Source: a virus | DNA: 64,000 bases | Virus record (IMG/VR): IMGVR_UViG_3300020183_000012 | Location: 62,001-126,000 of that record | Direction: 5' to 3' (one strand) | Shown: piece after piece, positions 1 to 7,986 of the stretch | How positions within the stretch are numbered: position 1 is the first letter of the stretch | How the letters are laid out: each line of letters begins with the position of its first letter | The notes under the pieces: model-generated | Database searches by the model: none | What the model was told of the DNA's origin: nothing | The model's input: only the letters and a program-made list of their open reading frames with translations | Made by a program: the position numbers and the translations under genes

Positions 1-23
1 GCTAATTGGGCGTGCTGTTCTGC

Positions 24-66
24 ATGCCAAAAAAGAACCCGCCCTTTTTTGAGGACGGGTTCTTTT
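24..66 (-). terminator. Rho-independent terminator for the barrel protein gene
   Basis: An 11-bp perfect stem (AAAAGAACCCG at 31-41 with CGGGTTCTTTT at 56-66) is followed on the minus strand by a run of U. It lies about 50 nt past the stop of the minus-strand gene at 118-900. The A/T-rich ends mean it could also work on the plus strand. Confidence 0.75.
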
Positions 67-117
67 GGAAATCAAGCGTACCCTGGCGTGTACGCAAGCC
101 CCTTTGTGGGGAGTTTT

Positions 118-900
118 TTAGAACTTTAGTTGGGCACTGAATCCGACGATGAGTTCGAGTTCGGGTGCATTATTGTTACTGAATGGGATATCGCAATTGA
201 ACCCGAGTGATGCGTTGCTGCATGGTGTCCACTGGAGTGCTGGTCCTATTGTGTTGACGTTGCTGCCGTTGTCGAGGTACCAGAAGTTATAGTTGGCTCC
301 GACTTCGATAGTTTTCGAGAGGTTGTAGGCGAGTCCACCCTTTACGTTGGCGATATCTTCTGTGGTGAAGCCACCGAAGACTGGGATATAGTCTCCATTG
401 GTATTGAACTCCCAGTTCATTCCTGCGTTCCAGTGTAGTGCTTCGACGGGTGTACTGCCGTCCATCCAGGCACCGAGGACGGGGTTAACGCCGTTTCCAC
501 CGAATCCTGCGGAGTCTGTGGGTAGTTTGAGGTCAAGTGCGAGAGAGAGGGTATCTACGAAGGATACTGGCTTGTGTAGTGCGACCCAGGAGAGTCCGAG
601 ATCAAGCATGCCTGTGCCTGTGGATCCGTCCGTATAGACGGGGAGTGTGAGGCTGGCACTGAGGTCTTGTATTGGTGTTTGCCAGTCTATTGTGGACAGG
701 AACTGTGTGACGTTAGTGTTCTGCAGGTTGAAGAAGTTGATTTCTTCGGAGAACGAGAACTTTGCGAGGCTGAGGGCGTCGCATGCTGGTGTTGCTGGTG
801 TTTCGTCCCCTGCGATGGCGGGTGGGCAGCAGCCGTCCCCTGCGATGGCGGCTGTTGAGAGTGCAGCTACGAGGGTTGCTGAAATTGTGTAACTATTCAT
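118..900 (-). CDS. Predicted outer-membrane beta-barrel protein
   Basis: A 260-aa protein. The start at 900 is chosen because AAGGAG lies just upstream and the first 20 residues (MNSYTISATL then VAALSTAAIA) form a classic signal peptide; a longer in-frame start exists but lacks these features. The mature part has Cys-Cys-Pro-Pro near its N-terminus, then many alternating hydrophobic/polar stretches rich in aromatic residues and Gly/Asn, and it ends in ...AQLKF. A terminal Phe is the usual outer-membrane barrel insertion signal. The family resembles transporter-like or porin-like barrels, but I cannot name one. It is unexpected in a phage and may come from a host with an outer membrane. It is followed by a strong terminator. 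Confidence 0.7.
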   Translation of the reverse strand: MNSYTISATLVAALSTAAIAGDGCCPPAIAGDETPATPACDALSLAKFSFSEEINFFNLQNTNVTQFLSTIDWQTPIQDLSASLTLPVYTDGSTGTGMLDLGLSWVALHKPVSFVDTLSLALDLKLPTDSAGFGGNGVNPVLGAWMDGSTPVEALHWNAGMNWEFNTNGDYIPVFGGFTTEDIANVKGGLAYNLSKTIEVGANYNFWYLDNGSNVNTIGPALQWTPCSNASLGFNCDIPFSNNNAPELELIVGFSAQLKF

Positions 901-1273
901 TATATGAATCTCCTTGCCCCTGTGGGGCCTGTAAAGTGTATGAGGGTTATTATCGACAGAGCTGGATATAATCCTTTTTGGTGTACGCTCTGGTATAAAG
1001 GGGCTTCTCCGCACTCTTAAGCAAACCTTACCTTAAAAAATGTGTATTATGAGTTATTAATAATTTGGAGTGGCTGGAGAAGCCCCCTAACCAGTGTCTC
1101 TGTACAGGGTTCTGGAGTTCTGGCTCTGGAGGGTGTGTATCCTGAGTTTTTGTTATCCAGATGTGTCAGAGATATACTGTTCTCGGCCATTTTCTTTTTC
1201 CCTATAGAGTTCAGGTGTAATATTTTCGGTTTTTTATTTTTGTTCCTTCTGGTATTATTTTTGTTTCTGTGAT
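901..1273. other. Gene-poor stretch with no convincing ORF
   Basis: About 370 nt upstream of the barrel gene on its 5' side. Open frames here are hydrophobic low-complexity translations of T-rich sequence without ribosome sites, and I see no tRNA. The promoter of the barrel gene should lie between 905 and about 1000, but no clear -35/-10 pair stands out. Confidence 0.5.
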
Positions 1274-1317
1274 TAAAAAAAGTCCCTCTGCACGCAGAAG
1301 GGGTCTGCGGCAGAGGG
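1274..1317 (-). terminator. Terminator of the 1368-1667 gene
   Basis: CCCTCTGC (1284-1291) pairs with GCAGAGGG (1310-1317), and an inner CGCAGA/TCTGCG stem continues the helix. The minus strand then reads seven U's (1275-1281). It lies about 50 nt past the stop of the minus-strand gene. Confidence 0.75.
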
Positions 1318-1367
1318 TTTGGAAACCGGAGAGTTCTGGACTCTCTGGAATGTTCTATGGGGGTTTA

Positions 1368-1667
1368 TTATTTGGTTTTGGGATATTTTTCCTGCCCCGA
1401 AATATTATTTACGGCCTTTTTTCTTGTATTTTTGAGGTAGGTCCAGTCTTTGTTCCGGAGAGCTGACCAGGAGATGTGGAGGGCCCATGTTGCGTACAGG
1501 TAGTCGTCAATGGCGTCTGGGTGGAGCGGTGGGATTTCCCGAATGGCGTTGTCGAGTTCGGTTTCCAGGAGTTCAAGAAGTGATTCTGCTTCGGGCAGAT
1601 CTGTGTCTACGGCGAGGGCACTGTTTCCGATATCGATGAATTTTTGTGAAGACATGAAAGTTTTCAT
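1368..1667 (-). CDS. Hypothetical protein, 99 aa
   Basis: No family recognised. It is acidic in the middle, with alternating helix-forming residues (PEAESLLELLETELDNAIRE) and a basic C-terminus. No good Shine-Dalgarno precedes the ATG at 1667; a second Met five codons in is an alternative start. It lies 18 nt downstream of the lipoprotein gene on the same strand, so the two are probably cotranscribed and end at the terminator at 1274-1317. Confidence 0.5.
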   Translation of the reverse strand: MKTFMSSQKFIDIGNSALAVDTDLPEAESLLELLETELDNAIREIPPLHPDAIDDYLYATWALHISWSALRNKDWTYLKNTRKKAVNNISGQEKYPKTK

Positions 1668-1685
1668 AATGATTATTTTCTAGTG

Positions 1686-2318
1686 TTAGCGGTTGCGTCG
1701 GAGTTGTTGGCGGATTTCGGGTCCTTGAGAGAGGAGGGTCACGGCTCGTTTTGAAGCATCGGATGCTGCGGTCATGCACGCACTAAACTGGTCCTGTAGT
1801 CCCAGGCCCTGAGCTTCGTAGATCATGGCAATCGCTTCATTCGCACAGATTCCTGTCTGTTCGATCTTCAGGTGGATGGTTTCGGGTTCATCCCAGAGAT
1901 CCATTGACCGATCAATTGAATTGATAGTGGATTTGATGTAGAGAAGTTGATCCTCCGCAGCACTGCGCAGGGGGATGAAGGTGTCTACGTAGGCAAGGGT
2001 CCCTTCCCCTTGGGCGATGCGGAGTCTCCTGAGAAGTTCGTCTCTCTCGTGAGGCGAGAAATCCCATTCGTAGATGTCTCGTCTGATCCCTAGGCGTACA
2101 CTGCGTGCCCAATCGTCTTTAAGAGTTAACTCTTTGTAATTAGGGCACTTACGCATCTCATCCAGGAGCGTAGAGTGGAATCTGAACCAGGTTTCCATTC
2201 GGCTCTCCGGAGAGCCCTGAACGGAGGATCGTTCTGCCTGAGAGTCGGATACAGTCGCGCAGGCTGTCTGGAACAGGAGGGATACAGGAAGGATCAAGAC
2301 GGCTAATGCATTTTTCAT
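1686..2318 (-). CDS. Putative lipoprotein, 210 aa
   Basis: The start at 2318 is favoured over an upstream in-frame ATG because GGAG precedes it and it opens with MKNALAVLILPVSLLFQTAC, a lipoprotein-type signal whose Cys20 would be acylated. The -3 residue is Gln, which is not ideal for a lipobox. The rest is helical and charged, with no recognised domain. Its first 161 nt overlap, in another frame, the 3' end of the DUF4385 gene upstream, which is an unusually long overlap. Confidence 0.6.
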   Translation of the reverse strand: MKNALAVLILPVSLLFQTACATVSDSQAERSSVQGSPESRMETWFRFHSTLLDEMRKCPNYKELTLKDDWARSVRLGIRRDIYEWDFSPHERDELLRRLRIAQGEGTLAYVDTFIPLRSAAEDQLLYIKSTINSIDRSMDLWDEPETIHLKIEQTGICANEAIAMIYEAQGLGLQDQFSACMTAASDASKRAVTLLSQGPEIRQQLRRNR

Positions 2319-2769
2319 ATTGTCTCCAGCCCTGACGCGCACCCTTGTAGTGCTCATTTTCGATGATTTTTGAAAGATGAGATCTGAATATGGAGGCACT
2401 GAGGGCCTTGGGGCCCAGCAGCGCTTCGGGTGAAGCGGGACGCACTGAACCGTCCCTACGGTCATATTTTTTGCCATCAGGATGGTTTGCGTACCTGCGT
2501 GCTCGGGTAAAGCCCATCTGGATAAACTTTCTGGCCATGTCGGCACCAGGGAAGTCTCCGTCCAGTGAGTATCTGCAGTAGAGAGACAGGATGCTGGACG
2601 CACTGAGCTGAGCTTCGGCAGGAGCCCGGAATCTCCAGTGAGGCAAGATCTCTGACTTGTAGGGTTGAACTAAAAGAACCCCCTGCTCTCCTCTTCCGAC
2701 TCTGTACAGATGCGGTGTCTCCCGCATGTTCAGCTCTCCGTAGGGAAGGTTGTAATTAAAAGGAGCCAT
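2158..2769 (-). CDS. DUF4385 family protein with extended C-terminus
   Basis: Residues about 5-145 match the DUF4385 pattern known from cyanobacteria, other bacteria and phages: LYRVGRGEQGVLLVQPYKSE, then ILPHWRF, DMARKFIQMGFTRARRYANH, and a C-terminal IENEHY segment. The biochemical function is unknown. Members usually stop near residue 150; here the frame runs on for about 53 residues across the start of the lipoprotein gene. Either the tail is genuine, giving a long overlapping gene pair, or a small frameshift or lost stop extended it. The start at 2769 has only a weak GAAAAGA ribosome site. Confidence 0.7.
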   Translation of the reverse strand: MAPFNYNLPYGELNMRETPHLYRVGRGEQGVLLVQPYKSEILPHWRFRAPAEAQLSASSILSLYCRYSLDGDFPGADMARKFIQMGFTRARRYANHPDGKKYDRRDGSVRPASPEALLGPKALSASIFRSHLSKIIENEHYKGARQGWRQYEKCISRLDPSCIPPVPDSLRDCIRLSGRTILRSGLSGEPNGNLVQIPLYAPG

Positions 2770-2791
2770 TCTTTTCGAATCTGATGATTGG

Positions 2792-2821
2792 TGACTCTGG
2801 CACCACTTGGTGGCGGAGTCA
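2792..2821. other. Hairpin in the divergent intergenic region
   Basis: TGACTC (2792-2797) pairs with GAGTCA (2816-2821), with an inner CACC/GGTG helix. It sits between the divergent DUF4385 and thioredoxin genes, so it would be in the 5' leader of the former. It could be an operator or leader structure. Confidence 0.35.
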
Positions 2822-2893
2822 CGGTACGAACGGAGGGTCTCGGTTGGGTAATTTTATTTTGCATAATTTTTTTGGTAAAAGAAATGTCCCGCT

Positions 2894-2923
2894 TTGACGA
2901 AAGAATTCTCTAGGTTCTATTTT
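2894..2923 (+). promoter_or_regulatory. Probable sigma70-type promoter of the thioredoxin gene
   Basis: TTGACG (2894-2899) and TATTTT (2918-2923) are separated by 18 bp, about 30 nt before the thioredoxin ribosome site. This is the usual bacterial -35/-10 form, unlike the 23-bp element used from 4.9 kb on. Confidence 0.5.
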
Positions 2924-2954
2924 TGCCCGAATAATTTAAAAAAGGAGTCCAAGC

Positions 2955-3347
2955 ATGGATAGCAAAGCAAGAGAGATAGACGGAAGCCAGTTCAGAGAGG
3001 TTGTTCTAGAGAACCCAAAGCCAGTCATGGTCGATTTTTACGCCCAATGGTGCGGACCTTGTCGTCTCATGTCACCGGTCGTTGACCGGTTAGCAGGTGA
3101 GTGGAGTGACCGCGTGGAGATCGTGAAGGTAGACACAGACAAGGCAGGAGAGATCTGTCGTGAGCTGGGGGTGCAGGCGCTGCCCACGGTCATGATTTTT
3201 TGGGCAGGAGAGACGATTGCCCGATTAGTTGGTTTCCGTGGCGAAGACGGGTTGCGCAGAGAGCTGAAGCGGGCAGAAGAGATCTGTGCGGAATATTCCC
3301 GGAGCTCGGACAGTCCCGACTCGGGGCACCGAGAAGGGGCGGACTAG
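2955..3347 (+). CDS. trxA: Thioredoxin
   Basis: A 130-aa thioredoxin-fold protein with the canonical redox motif W-C-G-P-C at residues 32-36 and the cis-proline segment ALPTVMIF near residue 76. The expected beta-alpha order is present (VMVDFYAQ before the active site, VEIVKVDTD after it). It should act as a cytoplasmic disulfide reductase; phage thioredoxins can serve ribonucleotide reductase or DNA polymerase processivity, but neither partner is seen here. The last 25 residues are a charged tail beyond the usual ~108-aa family length. AAAGGAG lies 8 nt before the ATG. The gene is convergent with the next one, overlapping it by 4 nt. Confidence 0.95.
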   Translation: MDSKAREIDGSQFREVVLENPKPVMVDFYAQWCGPCRLMSPVVDRLAGEWSDRVEIVKVDTDKAGEICRELGVQALPTVMIFWAGETIARLVGFRGEDGLRRELKRAEEICAEYSRSSDSPDSGHREGAD

Positions 3348-4039
3348 AGAGACGTGCCTATTAGGGTCTCTTCTCTTTGGGTCAAGGGTGGGTAAAAGTC
3401 AGGGTTCTGCCACAATCCATGGTGTAGCCAGTACTTTGAATACATATTACGAGTATTCCAGATCTCCCCACGTGTCCATCCATACAGGTGGAATGGCAGC
3501 CCCCAATGCATGCGCAATAGCAGGAAGATCATTATCCCAGTCTCAAAATTTCTGCTTAGGTAGGGCGCACTGAATGCAAAACGGAAAGGAAGCAACCAAG
3601 CAAACTCCGCCTGCTGGAGGGCTCGAGCTGACTCGAGAGCCCGTATGTGCTCAATTGCCTTTATTATAAAGGCCTCACCACTTTCCCTAGACAGACAACC
3701 AGTAGGTATGGGGTCTGCAGGTACACGCAGAGGGGGCGTCTTGGTTCTACGAATCTCCCAGTCAGATCCAGAACGGGCGTCCACAGAGGCCTGAACAAGT
3801 GATGCGACGGAGCTCACGTGTTCCGTTTTTAGGGTACCCATATCCGTTACCTCTCCGTACAGTGCATAGACTTTATTAATCAGCAACATTGTCCCCCGAA
3901 TGGCAGGATCTGTTTGCTCCATTCGATTGTGGGTGTGCTCAATAATTGAAAAATCGCTACGTTCCACCCCCGAAATATGGAGGAAGTTTTTCACAAATGT
4001 GGAAAGGTAGACAGGTTCAACCCGAGGAAAAGGACGCAT
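3344..4039 (-). CDS. Hypothetical protein, 231 aa
   Basis: No recognised family. There is one hydrophobic segment (ETGIMIFLLLRMHWGLPFHL) near the C-terminus and an aromatic-rich tail. The gene is convergent with thioredoxin (4-nt overlap) and divergent from the 4113 gene. No convincing ribosome site precedes the ATG. I cannot propose a function. Confidence 0.5.
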   Translation of the reverse strand: MRPFPRVEPVYLSTFVKNFLHISGVERSDFSIIEHTHNRMEQTDPAIRGTMLLINKVYALYGEVTDMGTLKTEHVSSVASLVQASVDARSGSDWEIRRTKTPPLRVPADPIPTGCLSRESGEAFIIKAIEHIRALESARALQQAEFAWLLPFRFAFSAPYLSRNFETGIMIFLLLRMHWGLPFHLYGWTRGEIWNTRNMYSKYWLHHGLWQNPDFYPPLTQREETLIGTSL

Positions 4040-4112
4040 AGGCTTTAAAAAAATAACGAATGGATTTGTTAAAAACGTACCCTTTTCTCGTCCAAATTAA
4101 GAGAATCAAAAA

Positions 4113-4748
4113 ATGACAAGTTTAGTAAAAGAAAATTATTCACACGTCAGGAAAATGACGGATCGCTCAAAATCAGGAAGCACTGAACTTCTTAAACTGA
4201 GGAAACACCATCTCAGCTCATGTGAGCTCTCGTGTGTGAGTAGAGCTTGGTCAGACGGCGTATGGGTAGCACCGTACCGCAAAGGCATACGTTCCTGCTT
4301 CGTAGGCGCACTCTGGGAACTTGGCAAGGACACTCCACACAGGACAGAGAATGTTTGCGAAAAATTCATCGATATCGCTGCCCTGACGGAACTTAAAGGG
4401 GGTACGGTTCTTGACTCCTATAGGAAGAGAAGAGCTGGATCAGAGAACCCGAAGAACATGATCGACATCGGTCGGGAGCTCCAGAGACTCTCCGGCATGC
4501 ATCCCTATGGCCTCAAACTGGCACAGATAGGACATTCTGTGGATATATTGAGCATTGGTGGGGATATCCATATCCGCTTGGCTTCACACGTCCAGGGGAA
4601 GGTCGTCATCCCCCGGAATGACCTGGTCACCCCGTACCGCAAGAACACAGTGCTGGCGACGGTGGAACTGACATCAGATCTGCAGAATTCGGGAAGATGG
4701 ACAACAATCCGCGAAATCCGTGACTGCGACTGTGATAGCAAAAATTAA
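4113..4748 (+). CDS. Hypothetical protein, 211 aa
   Basis: No recognised family. The phrase (W)VAPYRKG recurs as TPYRKN later in the protein, hinting at an internal duplication. It is rich in Arg/Lys/Ser and ends in a Cys-Asp-Cys-Asp tail. The start lacks a strong ribosome site. It lies just upstream of the first sigma70-like promoter and of the block governed by the 23-bp element. Confidence 0.45.
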   Translation: MTSLVKENYSHVRKMTDRSKSGSTELLKLRKHHLSSCELSCVSRAWSDGVWVAPYRKGIRSCFVGALWELGKDTPHRTENVCEKFIDIAALTELKGGTVLDSYRKRRAGSENPKNMIDIGRELQRLSGMHPYGLKLAQIGHSVDILSIGGDIHIRLASHVQGKVVIPRNDLVTPYRKNTVLATVELTSDLQNSGRWTTIREIRDCDCDSKN

Positions 4749-4811
4749 TCGGATGAAAGTTTCCGGGAAGCGGTTCTGAAAATTACATCGGCGGATCGAA
4801 GCACGCACCAC

Positions 4812-4839
4812 TTGACAGAGGGGTGCGCTGTGGTATATT
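4812..4839 (+). promoter_or_regulatory. Sigma70-type promoter upstream of the RadA-like gene
   Basis: A consensus TTGACA (4812-4817) is followed after 16 bp by TATATT (4834-4839). It sits 39 nt before the first copy of the 23-bp element (4878-4900), so the RadA-like gene appears to have both a host-type promoter and an element-type one, as if expressed in two phases. Confidence 0.65.
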
Positions 4840-4940
4840 ACGACACTTTGGTGAGTTGTTTAAGACCGGGGCAAAAGTTTCATCGTGAGAATACGCTAGT
4901 AGGGTTCGCCACATTTCTGATTCAGAGGAGAAAAATAATT

Positions 4941-5900
4941 ATGGCTCGTACAAAGGGGACTGTGGAGGGAATTGTCGGCAAGGTTTCTCTCGGCAGACAG
5001 GTTGAGTTCTTTGTCCAACTGTTCGGTTGGGACGAGGAACGGATTGTGGCTGCTCTCGTTGCCACCGATCCGACCGTTTCCGATCCTGATAAGATGAAGA
5101 ATCTCAGGAATCTTATCCGTGTAACAAAAAGCAAGTTCAAGTTTGAAACTCAGGAGAGTGACATGATTGATGGCATTGTCGGCAAAGGCGAAATGGTTGG
5201 TTTTGACAATATCAAGGCTCAACCAGTTGACCGGATTGCCTGTGGAATAAGCCAAATTGACGAATTGTTTGGTTATTCCGATGAGTTCAAGCGTTGGGGA
5301 TTTCCGCGTGGTCAGGTGAGCCTTATCGCGGGAAGTCCGGGTGTCGGAAAGACCCGACTCATGGTTGCCGTCTGTGGCTCCATGACGGAACCCATAGCCA
5401 AAAAGAAGTCCACGGCTGTCTACTTTCAGAACGAGTTTGCCCTAAGCCAGTTCAAAGTCATGTCTAGCCGCGTAATCAAGGAAGGCAGTCGCTTCATCTG
5501 CGGCGATCTACACAGGTTGAAGGATCAGTTGGACTGGATTACGGAGCAAAAACTTTGTCCCGACCTTGTTGTCGTTGATTCGATTCAGATGCTTGCAGAG
5601 GCAAAGAACAGATCAGGCATTGAGCGATGTATTGCTGCCTACAAGTGTGCTGCAATGGAGCGCGGTTTCCATGTCTGCTTCATCGGTCAGTTGAACAAGC
5701 AGGGTGAAGTTGCGGGTAGCCGAAGCGTGGAACACCTTGTGGATCAGGTATTTACGGCGAAAACTGCCTTTCTTCCAAACCAGTTCTCTCTCCATGTCAC
5801 GAAGAACCGTTGGGGTCGTTCAGGTATCTCTGCCCGGTTTGAACACCACGGGTTCGGAGTCCGCTGCGTCAGCGAAGGGTTGAGTTTGGCGGAAAAATAA
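4941..5900 (+). CDS. RadA-like RecA-family ATPase (lacking zinc finger and Lon-like domain)
   Basis: 319 aa from the ATG at 4941, preceded by GAGGAG; an upstream in-frame ATG has no ribosome site. Residues 1-90 are an N-terminal helical region; the ATPase core has Walker A AGSPGVGKT (131-138) and a Walker B strand LVVVDSIQML. The segment GQLNKQGEVAGSRSVEHLVD followed by K-N-R-W-G (288-292) is the hallmark of RadA/Sms, whose KNRFG motif acts in branch migration during recombination. The N-terminal C4 zinc finger and C-terminal Lon-protease-like domain of bacterial RadA (about 450 aa) are missing. It is likely a phage recombination or replication ATPase; a DnaB-like helicase is a less good fit. 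Confidence 0.85.
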   Translation: MARTKGTVEGIVGKVSLGRQVEFFVQLFGWDEERIVAALVATDPTVSDPDKMKNLRNLIRVTKSKFKFETQESDMIDGIVGKGEMVGFDNIKAQPVDRIACGISQIDELFGYSDEFKRWGFPRGQVSLIAGSPGVGKTRLMVAVCGSMTEPIAKKKSTAVYFQNEFALSQFKVMSSRVIKEGSRFICGDLHRLKDQLDWITEQKLCPDLVVVDSIQMLAEAKNRSGIERCIAAYKCAAMERGFHVCFIGQLNKQGEVAGSRSVEHLVDQVFTAKTAFLPNQFSLHVTKNRWGRSGISARFEHHGFGVRCVSEGLSLAEK

Positions 5901-6028
5901 TTAATCGTTTGAAAAGTCTCAAACTTCTTTCCCCAAAATTACATCAGGGGAATACACTAATGGAGTGACCAACAAGAACTCTCAGCGTTGAGAGTCAGGA
6001 TTGGTCAATAACAAGTAAGGATACAGTA

Positions 6029-6649
6029 ATGTTTAATCCCATTGTTCGTCCGTCCGCTGTCTACAACGAGTCCACCGGGGAATACGATTGCTCGGTCACG
6101 AAGGATCAGGCGATCCTCGCCGCAGCCATCTCCTCCTGCTTTGGTTCAGGCGAGGCTGACAAGGCAATCATCGCCGCTTGCAAGCGTTCGTTTGAGCCGA
6201 ATCAGCAGTACCACTTCGATGCCAACATCCGCATCCGTGGGACGCTCAAGACGCAGAAGCCCCGCGTCTGCGCGGTCAAGGCGAAGGACAACTACAAGGC
6301 GGCTCTCATCGAACTCCTCAGCGATGCAGCCGTTCCTCAGTCGGTCAAGGACCGCATCCGCATCAAGTTCACCGCTGAGTCCGCTCGGCGTGATGGCTTC
6401 GACACCAAGACCATCCTCACATCGGTTGATCCCGCCGTGCGCGAGACAATCGAAGGCATGGACCGTTCGCTCCCCGAAGAGGTGACTTATCCGCCGTCCG
6501 TCAGCGGGACCGTCACTTGGGAGACTGTTGAAGTCCCCGTTGCCCGTTCGGAGCCTGAGCGCATCCCGGTCGGCACGGGAGGAAAGGCGATCACCAAGCG
6601 GAGCGATGAGGGCAAGACCTCGCCGCGCAAGAGCGTGAATGGTCGCTGA
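6029..6649 (+). CDS. Hypothetical protein, 206 aa
   Basis: No family recognised. The N-terminal half looks folded (DQAILAAAISSCFGSGEADK; IRIRGTLKTQKP), while the C-terminal 60 residues are Pro/Arg/Lys-rich and probably disordered. It lies between the RadA-like ATPase and a DUF932-like gene, with an element at 5939-5961 in front, and may belong to the DNA-processing group by position only. Confidence 0.6.
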   Translation: MFNPIVRPSAVYNESTGEYDCSVTKDQAILAAAISSCFGSGEADKAIIAACKRSFEPNQQYHFDANIRIRGTLKTQKPRVCAVKAKDNYKAALIELLSDAAVPQSVKDRIRIKFTAESARRDGFDTKTILTSVDPAVRETIEGMDRSLPEEVTYPPSVSGTVTWETVEVPVARSEPERIPVGTGGKAITKRSDEGKTSPRKSVNGR

Positions 6650-6664
6650 GACAGACACCGCAAA

Positions 6665-6702
6665 CCCTCCCGGCATGGTTTTCTTTCGCCATGTCGGGAG
6701 GG
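6665..6702 (+). terminator. Strong hairpin after the 6029-6649 gene
   Basis: A 14-bp stem (CCCTCCCGGCATGG with CCATGTCGGGAGGG, one G-U pair) lies 16 nt past the stop. There is no proper U tract; the next promoter element begins 5 nt later (6707). It is the usual arrangement here: gene, hairpin, element, gene. Confidence 0.6.
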
Positions 6703-6749
6703 AATCTTTCATCCCGTGAATAGGCTAATCGTGACACAAGGAGAACCCG

Positions 6750-7856
6750 ATGACTACCAAGACAATCGCCCGAATGCCGCTTGCATCAATGGTCAAGGTC
6801 GATGAACTCATCTCCAAGTTGGAGAAGCGTGACCGTGACCGCGAGGACTTTATGATCCTTGACCCTAAGGATGTGGACTTGCGCTACGAGATCGGAGACA
6901 AGGAGCAGGGAGAGAAGGACAAGTTCCTGATGACCTTCAACGACAGGGACATTGAACTGTCTGACTCCGCGATCTCATCCGCTTGCAGGATGCTCAAGAC
7001 AACTCCGCAGTATTTCCGCGAGAACTTCTCTGATTGGCAGCGGAAGTTCTGCTCCGACTTTTCGTCAGCAATGAGGCACAACGAGCGGGGCTGCTACGCC
7101 CGTACCGACTGCCTCCGCGATGGAATCAGCCGAAGGGTTGAGAGTTTCGTTGGAGGAAACTGGCAACTGAATGTCGGTGAAAGCACCATCGTCCGTGGAG
7201 TCGCGGAAAGACTGAACGCTCAGTACGGCGACAGCATCCTCGGTGTGCAAGTCGTGACCGAAGGCGGTCGCAACAGCGTGTACCGATTCGTGTTCGGCAA
7301 CACGATCATGGGCAACGACAACCATGTGAAGATGTATCCCATGATCTCGCTGATCCACAGCCCGTATGGATTCAGCACTACGGAACTCTCGCTCGGCATC
7401 TACCGCGTGATCTGCGAGAACGGTGCGTTGCGCCGTGACTTCTCTGCGGGAACCGCCAAGTGGAATCAGCGCAGCAACCCCGACACATTCTTCTCCAAGA
7501 TGAACGGTGCGATTGACGCTGCGGGAGACTTCTCAAACGAGTGCAAGCGTCACTTTGAGCGAATGGTTGAAAAGAGAATCAACCACCACCCGCTCATCGT
7601 TCTTAAGAGCCTGTTCAACGGGAAGGCGATCACCAACTCCCATCTTGAGAGCGCAACGATGTTCCTGACGGAGCGTGACATCAGAACGGAGTACGATATG
7701 CTCAATGTCCTGACGGACTCTGCAAAGACGCTTCACCCGCTTCAGAAGCGTCAGGAAGCAGAAAGCAACGCCCTCCGCATTGCCATGCATGGGGACGGGT
7801 TTGGCGGGTTCGTCACGGAATCCCGTCTTGCCGAAATGGAACTTCTTGAGTCCTGA
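6750..7856 (+). CDS. DUF932-like phage protein
   Basis: 368 aa. The central part has the flow of DUF932 proteins (LGVQVVTEGGRNSVYRFVFG; MISLIHSPYGFSTTELSLGI; YRVICENGALRRD), where a Cys-Glu-Asn-Gly type motif follows a beta-rich core. DUF932 proteins are common in phages and plasmids; some are implicated in recombination or replication but the activity is unsettled. A clearer DUF932 member lies at 22993. The start is supported by ACAAGGAGAACCCG before the ATG, and an element at 6707-6729 precedes it. Confidence 0.6.
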   Translation: MTTKTIARMPLASMVKVDELISKLEKRDRDREDFMILDPKDVDLRYEIGDKEQGEKDKFLMTFNDRDIELSDSAISSACRMLKTTPQYFRENFSDWQRKFCSDFSSAMRHNERGCYARTDCLRDGISRRVESFVGGNWQLNVGESTIVRGVAERLNAQYGDSILGVQVVTEGGRNSVYRFVFGNTIMGNDNHVKMYPMISLIHSPYGFSTTELSLGIYRVICENGALRRDFSAGTAKWNQRSNPDTFFSKMNGAIDAAGDFSNECKRHFERMVEKRINHHPLIVLKSLFNGKAITNSHLESATMFLTERDIRTEYDMLNVLTDSAKTLHPLQKRQEAESNALRIAMHGDGFGGFVTESRLAEMELLES

Positions 7857-7986
7857 TAACAACAAAAATTACATCGCAGAAATAAAGTAATATAAACAGG
7901 AAAGCGTTTGACTATTCTTGGCAAATGGCTATCCTAAATTGAAGTTAGGCGTTCCTAACAGATCCTTACCCCGGAGATTCAACACA

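Noticed and set aside
398-971. Plus-strand open frames over the barrel protein gene
   Set aside because: They overlap a minus-strand gene with signal peptide, ribosome site and terminator; their compositions are antisense-like.
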